The notes under the pieces are model-generated. The model searched no databases and had not been told where the DNA came from. It saw only the letters and a list, made by a program, of their open reading frames with translations. The position numbers and the translations under genes are program-made. Positions 7,020 through 11,886 of a DNA stretch of 28,454 nt are shown piece after piece (position 1 is the first letter of the stretch; every line of letters begins with the position of its first letter). This DNA is from a virus. The stretch spans positions 1 to 28,454 of IMG/VR virus record IMGVR_UViG_3300025818_000132. One strand, 5' to 3'.

Positions 7020-7489
7020 CACGCGTCCTCCTCGTCTAAGTCTGGCTCCCAACACTTGTCCTCGCCATTCACATAATGGCCCTCGAACCCCATGCCCTCG
7101 TCCTGATAGTCAGCGTCAACGCTGATACCCATCTCATGCAGCTTGTCCCAAACAGGAACAGGCGGAGACCACGCCGTCCAACAGTTGAACACAAACGAGG
7201 CGTTCATGTTTGCAGGGTCAGTGTCTTCATCATCGTGGATCGTCAACGGCTGCGTGGCATCAACGTCAACGACATCCCACTTTGTACCCCAGTTCTTAAC
7301 ACGCCAGTCATACCAACCCTCGACCTCGTACCCCTGCCACTTGGTCTTAGGGGCAAGCCACTGCTCAAACGGCATCGGGCAGATTAACTGACAAAACTCT
7401 GGGTCAGCCTTGGTTAGATGATCATACAGTTCTTTGACCAAGAACCTTGGACCGTGAATCTCTACTTGCTGATAACAATGATTAGGCAT
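7019..7489 (-). CDS. DUF1281 / YubB-type ferredoxin-like protein
   Basis: A 156-residue protein, first gene of leftward block C. It opens with MPNHCYQQVEIHGP and contains the motifs VKNWGTKWDV (about 64-73) and FNCWTAWSPPVP (about 100-111), which I recognise from the DUF1281/YubB (Api92-like) family of phage and plasmid proteins with a ferredoxin-like fold. The biochemical role of that family is not known. The start has GGAAAGAG just upstream. Its promoter must lie in the adjacent 7490-7853 region. Confidence 0.75.
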   Translation of the reverse strand: MPNHCYQQVEIHGPRFLVKELYDHLTKADPEFCQLICPMPFEQWLAPKTKWQGYEVEGWYDWRVKNWGTKWDVVDVDATQPLTIHDDEDTDPANMNASFVFNCWTAWSPPVPVWDKLHEMGISVDADYQDEGMGFEGHYVNGEDKCWEPDLDEEDA

Positions 7490-7853
7490 TTTCTCTTTCC
7501 TTGGTTAGTTGTTTAATACTTGCAAGTAAAACACATGTGGAAAGAATAGTCCAGAATTATTTTAATCTCGGATCGTGGACCTTGGGTCACTGAGTTTACA
7601 CTATAGGGGTTTTCCCAGAGATTTTATTTTTTTTTTTTTTCATCCAAATCAGGTGTAAATTGTGTAAATTGTGTAAATGCACCTATATAAATAAGGGGTT
7701 TCAGAGATGTTTTCCGTTTACACTTCAAAAAATAATTTACACTTCAAGTGTAAATGCAGCCCAGACCTAGGTTTTTCTTCACAGGTTTTTCTGAAATCTC
7801 TGGAAAATACCGCTATATAAGGATAAGTTGTTGGCAGACAACAAGAGGCAGCT
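7490..7853. promoter_or_regulatory. Divergent control region between block C and terminase unit
   Basis: These 364 bases hold no credible gene and separate a leftward from a rightward operon. Contents: a 12-base palindrome TACTTGCAAGTA at 7517-7528; a run of 14 T at 7627-7640; seven GTGTAAA/TTTACAC heptamers (7595-7754); two CTATATAA boxes at 7683-7690 and 7813-7820, the latter a fair -10 candidate for the rightward unit; and related segments around TTTCCCAGAGATTTT (7611-7625), TTTCAGAGATGTTTTCC (7699-7715) and, inverted, CTGAAATCTCTGGAAAAT (7791-7808). The density of repeats suggests a multi-operator switch. Confidence 0.7.
7735..7755. promoter_or_regulatory. Perfect palindromic operator candidate
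   Basis: TTTACACTT (7736-7744) is mirrored exactly by AAGTGTAAA (7746-7754) around one central C, and the next base on each side also pairs. Five more copies of the half-site lie within 140 bases to the left: three tandem GTGTAAA at 7653, 7662 and 7671 (9-base spacing) and TTTACAC at 7595 and 7717. Phage repressor and activator sites look like this. The binding protein is not known; the XRE or RHH protein of block C is the natural candidate. Confidence 0.65.
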
Positions 7854-8426
7854 ATGACATCGATCAAACAGAAGGTTGAAGAAGAGTATGGGCGGCAGCT
7901 AACTAACCGACAGATGACCTTTGCTAGGCACATTGTCGAGGGCGTGTACTCAAACGCTGAGTGCGCTCGGAAAGCAGGGTATCAACCTGATCAGGCAAAA
8001 GACTACGCGTCCAGACTTTTAAACGGTCGAGATTATCCACACGTTCTGGATTACATACAGGAACTGCGAGAGGAACGCGAACGCCGATATGGTGTGTCAA
8101 CCATTGGTCAATTGGAAAGACTGCACAAGCTATCTCTTGGGGCCGAGGAGGCAGGGCATTTTTCAGCAGCCATCAACGCGGAGAAGATACGCTCTGCATT
8201 GGGTGGTCTGACTGTTGATCGAAGAGAGAACGTCAACACGATCGATCAGCTATCGAGAGACGAAATAGTGGCTCGACTTGCTAAGCTGCAAGAGCAGTAT
8301 CCACAAGCCTTTGTCATAGATGGAACAGCAAAGGATGTGACACCAGATGAGCAAGGGACCAGAGGCGAACTTTTGGAATACAATTCGGAACAATCTGCCG
8401 AAGAAAGCCTTCGCAACGAGGATTGA
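7854..8426 (+). CDS. terS: Terminase small subunit
   Basis: A 190-residue protein with the N-terminal pattern of the Terminase_2 small-subunit family: LTNRQMTFARHIVEGVYSNA (about 16-35), then ECARKAGYQPDQAKDYASRL and LREERERRYGVS. The first part is the DNA-binding HTH that recognises the packaging start; the centre (about 75-115) is the oligomerisation helix pair. The C-terminal 40 residues are acidic and probably flexible, where the large subunit binds. A GAGG site lies 6 bases before the ATG. It is unusual in lying about 9 kb from the large subunit and in its own transcription unit with a nuclease gene that overlaps its last 80 bases. Confidence 0.85.
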   Translation: MTSIKQKVEEEYGRQLTNRQMTFARHIVEGVYSNAECARKAGYQPDQAKDYASRLLNGRDYPHVLDYIQELREERERRYGVSTIGQLERLHKLSLGAEEAGHFSAAINAEKIRSALGGLTVDRRENVNTIDQLSRDEIVARLAKLQEQYPQAFVIDGTAKDVTPDEQGTRGELLEYNSEQSAEESLRNED

Positions 8427-8739
8427 GAACAAGCACGGCGGCGGTGTCCCTGATGTTCATGTGGTTTGGGATGGGCTTGCGTTCTGGTTGGAACTAAAGT
8501 GCGCGAAATCTAGCGCAGTAAAAATCTCTCCTCATCAAATCGCGTGGCATATGGCGTATTACGCTCGTGGAGGGGCAAGTTTTTTCTTAGTAAAGTCCCT
8601 CTCTACAGGGCATCTTTATTTGTTTTCAGGAGAAAAAGGGCCAGATTTACTTGAAAAAGGAGTAAATGGGACCGATGGTGCGCGGTTCGAGAGCCTTGCG
8701 GCTCTGTGGGAGCATCTTGCGGCTCGTCTTGCGCCTTAA
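8347..8739 (+). CDS. VRR-NUC-like PD-(D/E)XK nuclease
   Basis: A 130-residue protein with the VRR-NUC arrangement: ENKHGGGVPDVHVVW (about 27-41, catalytic Asp in GVPD) followed by FWLELKCAKS (about 46-55, the ELK of the E-x-K motif) and a helix with KISPHQIAWHMAYYARGG carrying the conserved Gln. Such phage nucleases cut branched or flapped DNA, for example Holliday junctions before packaging. It follows the terminase small subunit with an 80-base overlap in another frame. The last codons (LAALWEHLAARLAP) are written by CTTGCG repeats that continue beyond the stop, so the C-terminus may have been extended by repeat growth. Confidence 0.85.
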   Translation: MSKGPEANFWNTIRNNLPKKAFATRIENKHGGGVPDVHVVWDGLAFWLELKCAKSSAVKISPHQIAWHMAYYARGGASFFLVKSLSTGHLYLFSGEKGPDLLEKGVNGTDGARFESLAALWEHLAARLAP

Positions 8740-8774
8740 ATCTTGCGCGTCTCTTGCGGCTTGCGCCTCTTGCG
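8695..8774. repeat. CTTGCG hexamer array
   Basis: Seven copies of CTTGCG (at 8695, 8716, 8728, 8742, 8753, 8760 and 8769) occur in 80 bases, running from the end of the nuclease gene into the spacer. Four more lie at 9782-9836, between the two leftward units E and F. The array includes the small inverted repeat GAGCC-TTGC-GGCTC at 8691-8704. Confidence 0.65.
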
Positions 8775-8794
8775 CCTCGATGGGGACATAAAAA

Positions 8795-8827
8795 GCCGCT
8801 CGGGCGAGATACATTTTCCCGAGCGGC
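8795..8827 (-). terminator. Hairpin 1 of a twin pair; leftward terminator
   Basis: A perfect 10-bp stem, GCCGCTCGGG (8795-8804) with CCCGAGCGGC (8818-8827), encloses the 13-base loop CGAGATACATTTT. In leftward RNA the stem is followed by U5 (AAAAA at 8790-8794), so it can end transcription of genes 8879-9717. The loop is identical to that of the next hairpin. Confidence 0.75.
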
Positions 8828-8833
8828 GGGTGT

Positions 8834-8862
8834 CCAGGGGGCGAGATACATTTTCCCCCTGG
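8834..8862. other. Hairpin 2 of a twin pair with identical loop
   Basis: A perfect 8-bp stem, CCAGGGGG (8834-8841) with CCCCCTGG (8855-8862), encloses the same loop CGAGATACATTTT as hairpin 1. The outer stem sequences differ while pairing is kept. No T tract follows on either strand, so this is not a standard terminator. Confidence 0.75.
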
Positions 8863-8878
8863 CAAAAGGGCCACGGTC

Positions 8879-9034
8879 CTATAGTTCACTTTGTAAAATG
8901 TCTTTTAGTTCTTGAACAGTAATTCCTAATTTTTCCGCGTACCACTTCAAAGTGATGTTTGGATTTTGGTCGTAGTACTCGGCAATGTCTTGCCGAGTAA
9001 AGTCTGCGGGTGATTTCCAAAAAAGTTCTGTCAT
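8879..9034 (-). CDS. Small helix-turn-helix protein
   Basis: A 51-residue protein: MTELFWKSPADFTRQDIAEY, then NPNITLKWYAEKLGITVQEL. The second part is a simple HTH (ITLKWYAEKLGITVQELKDIL). Similar short proteins with an NPNITL...LA..LG....EL pattern occur in many phages. GGAG lies 8 bases before the ATG at 9034, just beyond the stop of the upstream gene. It ends the unit and is followed leftward by the twin hairpins. Confidence 0.7.
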   Translation of the reverse strand: MTELFWKSPADFTRQDIAEYYDQNPNITLKWYAEKLGITVQELKDILQSEL

Positions 9035-9036
9035 TT

Positions 9037-9717
9037 TTAATGCTCCACGATTGCTATTGATTTTGCTTGGCTCGATCCCTTGCATAGTTTGCAGGCGGTA
9101 CACTGGACGCGGCGTCCGGCCTCTTTTGATGCAGGGCAAAGTGCTTCGTTGTTATGGTCCAAGTGACCTAAGTCTGCGATCACTCGGAAAGTGCGGCGTC
9201 CGGCTTTCCAGTGCATCACGGCCTCGTGATAATCGTCTGCGGATTGCATTGCGATATCGGGGCGCCATGGTTTCTGGTGGCTGTAAGCTGTCCAAGTGTC
9301 GCATTCTGCTAGTAATTCGTCCCACACCTCGGATGGTACGGCGGCGGGGTCGCCGTACGTCCCGACGCGTACGAAGCGACCACGGCCCATGGTGCGTGGG
9401 TCGCCCTCTTTATATACGCCGTCAATAAAAGCCTTGTATACGATCAAGACGCCTTGCGCGATGTTTACATAACACTTGCGCTTTTTGGCTATCTTGCGCG
9501 TGGGGTCTGTCGTTGGTTCGCCGCGCATCACGCAATCGCCGCAAATAGAAAAGTCTGCGCCAGTTTTTGACGCGTCGCGCGGGTCCATGTCCGCGCGGAT
9601 GATATAAGTTTGAACTACGCGCCCCGTTTTAGTGTTGCGGTTCGAATAGGTCGCAATCATTACGATTGGTTCGCCATCCAATAGGCTAGGCCCGTTGTAA
9701 AGTATAGCGTGTTTCAT
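9037..9717 (-). CDS. Conserved seven-cysteine phage protein, unknown function
   Basis: A 226-residue protein with seven cysteines in two groups: C59-x2-C62...C82 and C194...C206-x2-C209-x2-C212, suitable for two zinc or iron-sulfur sites. Conserved-looking blocks include ICGDCVMRGE, KCYVNIAQG, VRVGTYGDPAAVPSEVW (about 117-132), AYSHQKPW and RTFRVIADLG. The GTYGDP and SHQKPW blocks recall TIM-barrel enzymes related to phage Gp37/Gp68 (radical-SAM-like) proteins, but the first cluster is not a canonical CxxxCxxC, so I do not assign that function. I know the overall pattern as an unnamed family in uncultured phages. AAAGGAAAG precedes the start. Confidence 0.7.
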   Translation of the reverse strand: MKHAILYNGPSLLDGEPIVMIATYSNRNTKTGRVVQTYIIRADMDPRDASKTGADFSICGDCVMRGEPTTDPTRKIAKKRKCYVNIAQGVLIVYKAFIDGVYKEGDPRTMGRGRFVRVGTYGDPAAVPSEVWDELLAECDTWTAYSHQKPWRPDIAMQSADDYHEAVMHWKAGRRTFRVIADLGHLDHNNEALCPASKEAGRRVQCTACKLCKGSSQAKSIAIVEH

Positions 9718-9808
9718 GTTCTTTCCTTTCTAGTTGAACAAGTTAACAATAACTAGAATACAAGTAAAACGCAAGCGTTATCTTGCGGCCCTCTTGCGCT
9801 TCGATCTT
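9718..9808 (-). promoter_or_regulatory. Leader of the leftward unit 8879-9717
   Basis: Upstream of the seven-cysteine gene there is an inverted repeat CTAGTT (9730-9735) with AACTAG (9751-9756), the segment CAAGTAAAACGCA (9761-9773), which nearly repeats CAAGTAAAACACA at 7523-7535 in front of block C, and the short palindrome AACGC-AA-GCGTT (9768-9779). The shared segment at a similar distance from both leftward starts may be a common promoter element. Confidence 0.4.
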
Positions 9809-9923
9809 GCGGCCCGTGGGCCGCGCCGCTCTTGCGGCCTCGGGCCGCTCCTTTACTGTGTGCCGCAGGCACTCCGTAAAAAGCGCGGGTACGCCGCGCA
9901 AGTGACCGCGCCACGCGCGGCAC
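9809..9923. repeat. Cluster of five GC-rich hairpins
   Basis: Five separate inverted repeats follow one another in 115 bases: GCGGCCC/GGGCCGC (9809-9824, 2-base centre), GCGGCC/GGCCGC (9834-9848), GTGCC/GGCAC (9860-9872, extended by TTTAC/GTAAA at 9852-9856 and 9876-9880), GCGCGG/CCGCGC (9883-9899) and CCGCGC/GCGCGG (9906-9920, extended by GTG/CAC). The two readings that span this stretch look like random translations of the repeats. Possible roles are termination of unit F, a protein-binding array or a replication/packaging element. Confidence 0.65.
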
Positions 9924-9945
9924 ACCTTTTATATTTACAGTAGAA

Positions 9946-9967
9946 GAAGGGAGCCGAAGCCCCCTTC
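9946..9967 (-). terminator. UUCG hairpin after last gene of unit F
   Basis: In leftward RNA the arms GAAGGGGGC and GCUCCCUUC form a 9-bp stem with one G-U pair, capped by UUCG closed by C-G, the most stable tetraloop class. It starts 3 bases after the stop of the gene ending at 9971 and is followed by a U-rich but interrupted stretch. It may end transcription or protect the 3' end of the message. On the plus strand the G-U becomes an A-C mismatch. Confidence 0.65.
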
Positions 9968-9970
9968 AGT

Positions 9971-10159
9971 TTAGTGTAGGTCTTGCTCGTCACGGTCATA
10001 GATATCCTGCCACTTGCGACGGGATTCTAGTTCGCGCCAGTACGTTTCATAGTCCTGACCTGCGAAACCTGACTCTGAGCTTTCCCAGAAGTCCCAGGGG
10101 TACGGCGCACCCCTGTCAAATATCTCTTTCATTCGACGTTCATCTTTTAGCTGTGACAT
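9971..10159 (-). CDS. Small hypothetical protein
   Basis: A 62-residue charged protein, rich in Asp, Glu, Arg, Trp and Tyr (RGAPYPWDFWESSES; YETYWRELESRRKWQDIYDR). The start at 10159 has AGGAATGG just upstream and lies one base after the upstream stop. No family recognised. It is the last gene of leftward unit F and is followed by a UUCG hairpin. Confidence 0.6.
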   Translation of the reverse strand: MSQLKDERRMKEIFDRGAPYPWDFWESSESGFAGQDYETYWRELESRRKWQDIYDRDEQDLH

Positions 10160-10160
10160 A

Positions 10161-10433
10161 TTACCATTCCTTTCTATCGCCGTTGCGTTCTGCTTCAGCG
10201 TACCCCGCACGGTACTCTTCGATCTCAGCGTCATCCATATAGAACATCTCGATACGTTCGCTGCTGTACGTGTCGCCAGCGTAGTAGTGCGGTTTGAATG
10301 GGCGACCGTAGTAGTAGTCGGCACCCCCTCTGTCGAAGGGGCCACCGTGTCTCTTATCTATTTGTTTAGCAACTACACCGTCTCCGATGTAGATGCCTGT
10401 GTTCCAGTCTGGTTTGATTTGAGGAACCTTCAC
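10161..10433 (-). CDS. Conserved small phage protein (GGPFDRG type)
   Basis: A 90-residue protein with the block RHGGPFDRGGADYYYGRPFK (about 29-48) followed by PHYYAG. The H-GGP-[FY]-DRG-x-AD-x-YYGR-x(3)-PHY pattern is one I know from many small phage proteins of unknown function. The C-terminal third is an acidic helix (DDAEIEEYRAGYAEAERNGD). It shares an ATGA overlap with the upstream gene. Confidence 0.65.
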   Translation of the reverse strand: MKVPQIKPDWNTGIYIGDGVVAKQIDKRHGGPFDRGGADYYYGRPFKPHYYAGDTYSSERIEMFYMDDAEIEEYRAGYAEAERNGDRKEW

Positions 10434-10717
10434 TTGTCTTCTCCTTTCAGTATCTTTCTTATGGCGTAGGTCACTGATCCAGCACCTCCGATCTCTGCTT
10501 GTAGATAACCGTCACTGTCGCAGTCGGCGCACAGTTCTTCGATCTCTTTGACAAGATCGCCACTGGCTTTGGCTGCTAGGTTCCAAGCCATCATAGCTGC
10601 GGTCATGAGGTGAACTCGGTCCTCCTTTGCGTGAAGGTTGACCCAGTCCATGATCTCGTCGAAACTATTTGGTGTCGCGAACATCTCGTTCGGTTTGATT
10701 ACATTTGCATTTGACAT
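10430..10717 (-). CDS. Hypothetical helical protein
   Basis: A 95-residue protein, nearly all helix: FDEIMDWVNLHAKEDRVHLM, then TAAMMAWNLAAKAS, then DLVKEIEELCADCD, with a Gly-rich end. No motif recognised. It overlaps the upstream zinc-ribbon-like gene by 53 bases, which suggests that one of the two annotated ends is less certain. Confidence 0.6.
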   Translation of the reverse strand: MSNANVIKPNEMFATPNSFDEIMDWVNLHAKEDRVHLMTAAMMAWNLAAKASGDLVKEIEELCADCDSDGYLQAEIGGAGSVTYAIRKILKGEDK

Positions 10718-10853
10718 CTTCGATACTCCAATCTGATGTGTCTGGTGTGATTGTTTGGTAGCACTTGGTACAACGCCACGTCGCTGTCATACCTTGGCGG
10801 TGAAAGCGGCCCCTGAACCAGAAGCCGCTCCAGTCGATATCATTCTTTGACAA
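10665..10853 (-). CDS. Small zinc-ribbon-like protein, start uncertain
   Basis: A 62-residue reading from a TTG codon at 10853, or 41 residues from the ATG at 10790. It contains CTKC (about 28-31) and CKC (about 49-51), a possible zinc ribbon, between Trp-rich segments (WSGFWFRGRFHRQGMTATW). Neither start has a good ribosome-binding site; AAGG lies directly against the ATG. It overlaps the upstream gene by 14 bases. Probably real, because the cysteine spacing is protein-like, but the boundaries are doubtful. Confidence 0.45.
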   Translation of the reverse strand: MSKNDIDWSGFWFRGRFHRQGMTATWRCTKCYQTITPDTSDWSIEDVKCKCNQTERDVRDTK

Positions 10854-11178
10854 TGGTCGCGTCTTTGTAGGTGACGGTCATGTTGCCAAACTTCATGTCG
10901 ATCTCACCGAGAGCTTTGAACACTCGCTCGTTGAAGTCGCTGTTGCTGGTGTCGAGCCAGTCCTTCAGATCACCGTCCTCGGCAAGATACTGAACCTGAT
11001 TGTCGATCATACCGTCTAGCTCGTACGAGTAGTCATCGAGCCGGAAGCTGTTGGACATGTAGTCACTGATCTTGTCGTCAATGTCGATGTCGGTATTGCC
11101 CTCGATCAGACTCTGGATGCGAGGTTCGAGTAGCGTCCACAGTGCGTCGGCTAACTTGTTGTTGAAGTCTTCTGTCAT
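10840..11178 (-). CDS. Acidic hypothetical protein
   Basis: A 112-residue acidic protein (DIDIDDKISDYMSNSFRLDD; LAEDGDLKDWLDTSNSDFNE) with a strand-rich C-terminus (KFGNMTVTYKDATIVKE). The start at 11178 has the strong site AAGGAGATACAAC directly upstream. Its leader (a UUCG hairpin followed by that site) is nearly a copy of the leader of the next gene upstream. Function unknown. Confidence 0.65.
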   Translation of the reverse strand: MTEDFNNKLADALWTLLEPRIQSLIEGNTDIDIDDKISDYMSNSFRLDDYSYELDGMIDNQVQYLAEDGDLKDWLDTSNSDFNERVFKALGEIDMKFGNMTVTYKDATIVKE

Positions 11179-11222
11179 GTTGTATCTCCTTTGACAGTTG
11201 GGGTGGGGGCCGAAACCCCCAC
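11179..11222 (-). promoter_or_regulatory. Intercistronic module: UUCG hairpin plus ribosome-binding site
   Basis: In leftward RNA the arms GUGGGGGU and GCCCCCAC (plus-strand 11203-11222) form an 8-bp stem capped by UUCG and closed by U-G; a spacer AACTGTCAA and the site AGGAGATACAAC lead into the ATG at 11178. The same arrangement, with changed stem sequence but kept pairing, occurs at 11504-11548. Confidence 0.7.
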
Positions 11223-11227
11223 GTTGG

Positions 11228-11503
11228 TTATACTTTGGGTGCGTACTCTTCGAGCCACTCGGGGTCGCCACTTATCAAAGCAGCGTTCCGTGTGATCTCT
11301 GTCTTGTACGTGTCACCATATTCGAAACTCCCGTCGTGCATGAGCGGTGACGTAGCTGCGACGAACCACCGAGCGTATGGGTCTTTCGCTTCGCTTTTGG
11401 GCATCTTGTACGTCTTGAGTATGCGCCACTCCCATCCGTAGGGCGAACGGTACACGGCGTATGGGTTCTCGATGTCACGGGTTTTTCCGAATTGATTAGG
11501 CAT
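11228..11503 (-). CDS. Hypothetical phage protein
   Basis: A 91-residue protein with an ordered, aromatic sequence: NPYAVYRSPYGWEWRILKTY, then KMPKSEAKDPYARWFVAATS and FEYGDTYKTEI. The NPYxV...GWEWRILK...YARWF pattern recurs in small phage proteins I cannot assign a role. The ATG at 11503 has AAGGAGATACAAC just upstream. It lies between two hairpin modules. Confidence 0.65.
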   Translation of the reverse strand: MPNQFGKTRDIENPYAVYRSPYGWEWRILKTYKMPKSEAKDPYARWFVAATSPLMHDGSFEYGDTYKTEITRNAALISGDPEWLEEYAPKV

Positions 11504-11548
11504 GTTGTATCTCCTTCTGCCAGTTGGTGCGGGAGCCGAAGCCCCCGC
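11504..11548 (-). promoter_or_regulatory. Intercistronic module: UUCG hairpin plus ribosome-binding site
   Basis: In leftward RNA the arms GCGGGGGC and GCUCCCGC (plus-strand 11529-11548) form an 8-bp stem with one G-U and a C(UUCG)G cap; then ACC, AACTGGCAGA and AGGAGATACAAC lead to the ATG at 11503. It is a diverged copy of the module at 11179-11222. Confidence 0.7.
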
Positions 11549-11555
11549 GATTGAA

Positions 11556-11858
11556 TTAGTATGGGATCTCGTCATCTAGCTCTTTGGACAAGTTGACCTC
11601 GTCCTTCCGAGACTTGAGCTTGATCTTGTACTCGACCACTTTCTCGAAGCGAGTCTGGTCGTACTCAGTGTTCGAGTGCATTGACTGGAACGCTTGAGTT
11701 AAGATCTGACGGATGTCCCGATGAAGACATTCTTCGTATGACCAGCCGTCTGAATCGACGTACTCAGTCAACACTCGATCCAGAACCTTGAGGTCGTGGA
11801 CAGTGAACTCACACTTGATTGCGATGTCTTCAGTCGGAACGTAAGAATATTTAGCCAT
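11556..11858 (-). CDS. Hypothetical protein with SSB-like acidic C-terminal tip
   Basis: A 100-residue protein, first gene of leftward unit F, with AGGAGATACACA before its ATG. It is helical with many charged residues (FTVHDLKVLDRVLTEYVDSD; RFEKVVEYKIKLKSRKDEVN) and ends in LDDEIPY, very close to the DDEIPF tip of the SSB-like protein at 1-822. In bacterial SSB this tip binds DnaG, helicases, RecO and other partners. This protein may dock onto the same partners, or compete for them. The body does not resemble an OB fold. Confidence 0.65.
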   Translation of the reverse strand: MAKYSYVPTEDIAIKCEFTVHDLKVLDRVLTEYVDSDGWSYEECLHRDIRQILTQAFQSMHSNTEYDQTRFEKVVEYKIKLKSRKDEVNLSKELDDEIPY

Positions 11859-11871
11859 TGTGTATCTCCTA

Positions 11872-11883
11872 TATTAGCTAATA
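11872..11883. promoter_or_regulatory. AT-rich palindrome between unit F and the RNA region
   Basis: TATTAGCTAATA is a perfect 12-base palindrome lying 13 bases before the leftward ATG and 3 bases before the first paired base of the structured region. It could hold overlapping -10 elements for transcription both ways, or be an operator. On the plus strand TTGTGT (11858-11863) is 17 bases before ATAATG (11881-11886), a weak promoter candidate. Confidence 0.35.
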
Positions 11884-11886
11884 ATG

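Noticed and set aside
7627-7640. Run of 14 T as a rightward terminator
   Set aside because: The only upstream hairpin (GGGG/CCC around TTTT at 7606-7616) is too weak and is separated from the T run.
8795-8862. Two repeats as a minimal CRISPR
   Set aside because: Only two units, palindromic, with a 6-base interval; no spacer-sized gap and no cas genes.
9037-9717. Firm assignment as a radical-SAM enzyme
   Set aside because: The CxxxCxxC signature is missing; only the general block pattern is suggestive.
9734-9943. Open frames in both directions across the hairpin cluster
   Set aside because: Their translations are Arg/Ala-rich products of the palindromes, with no proper start signals.
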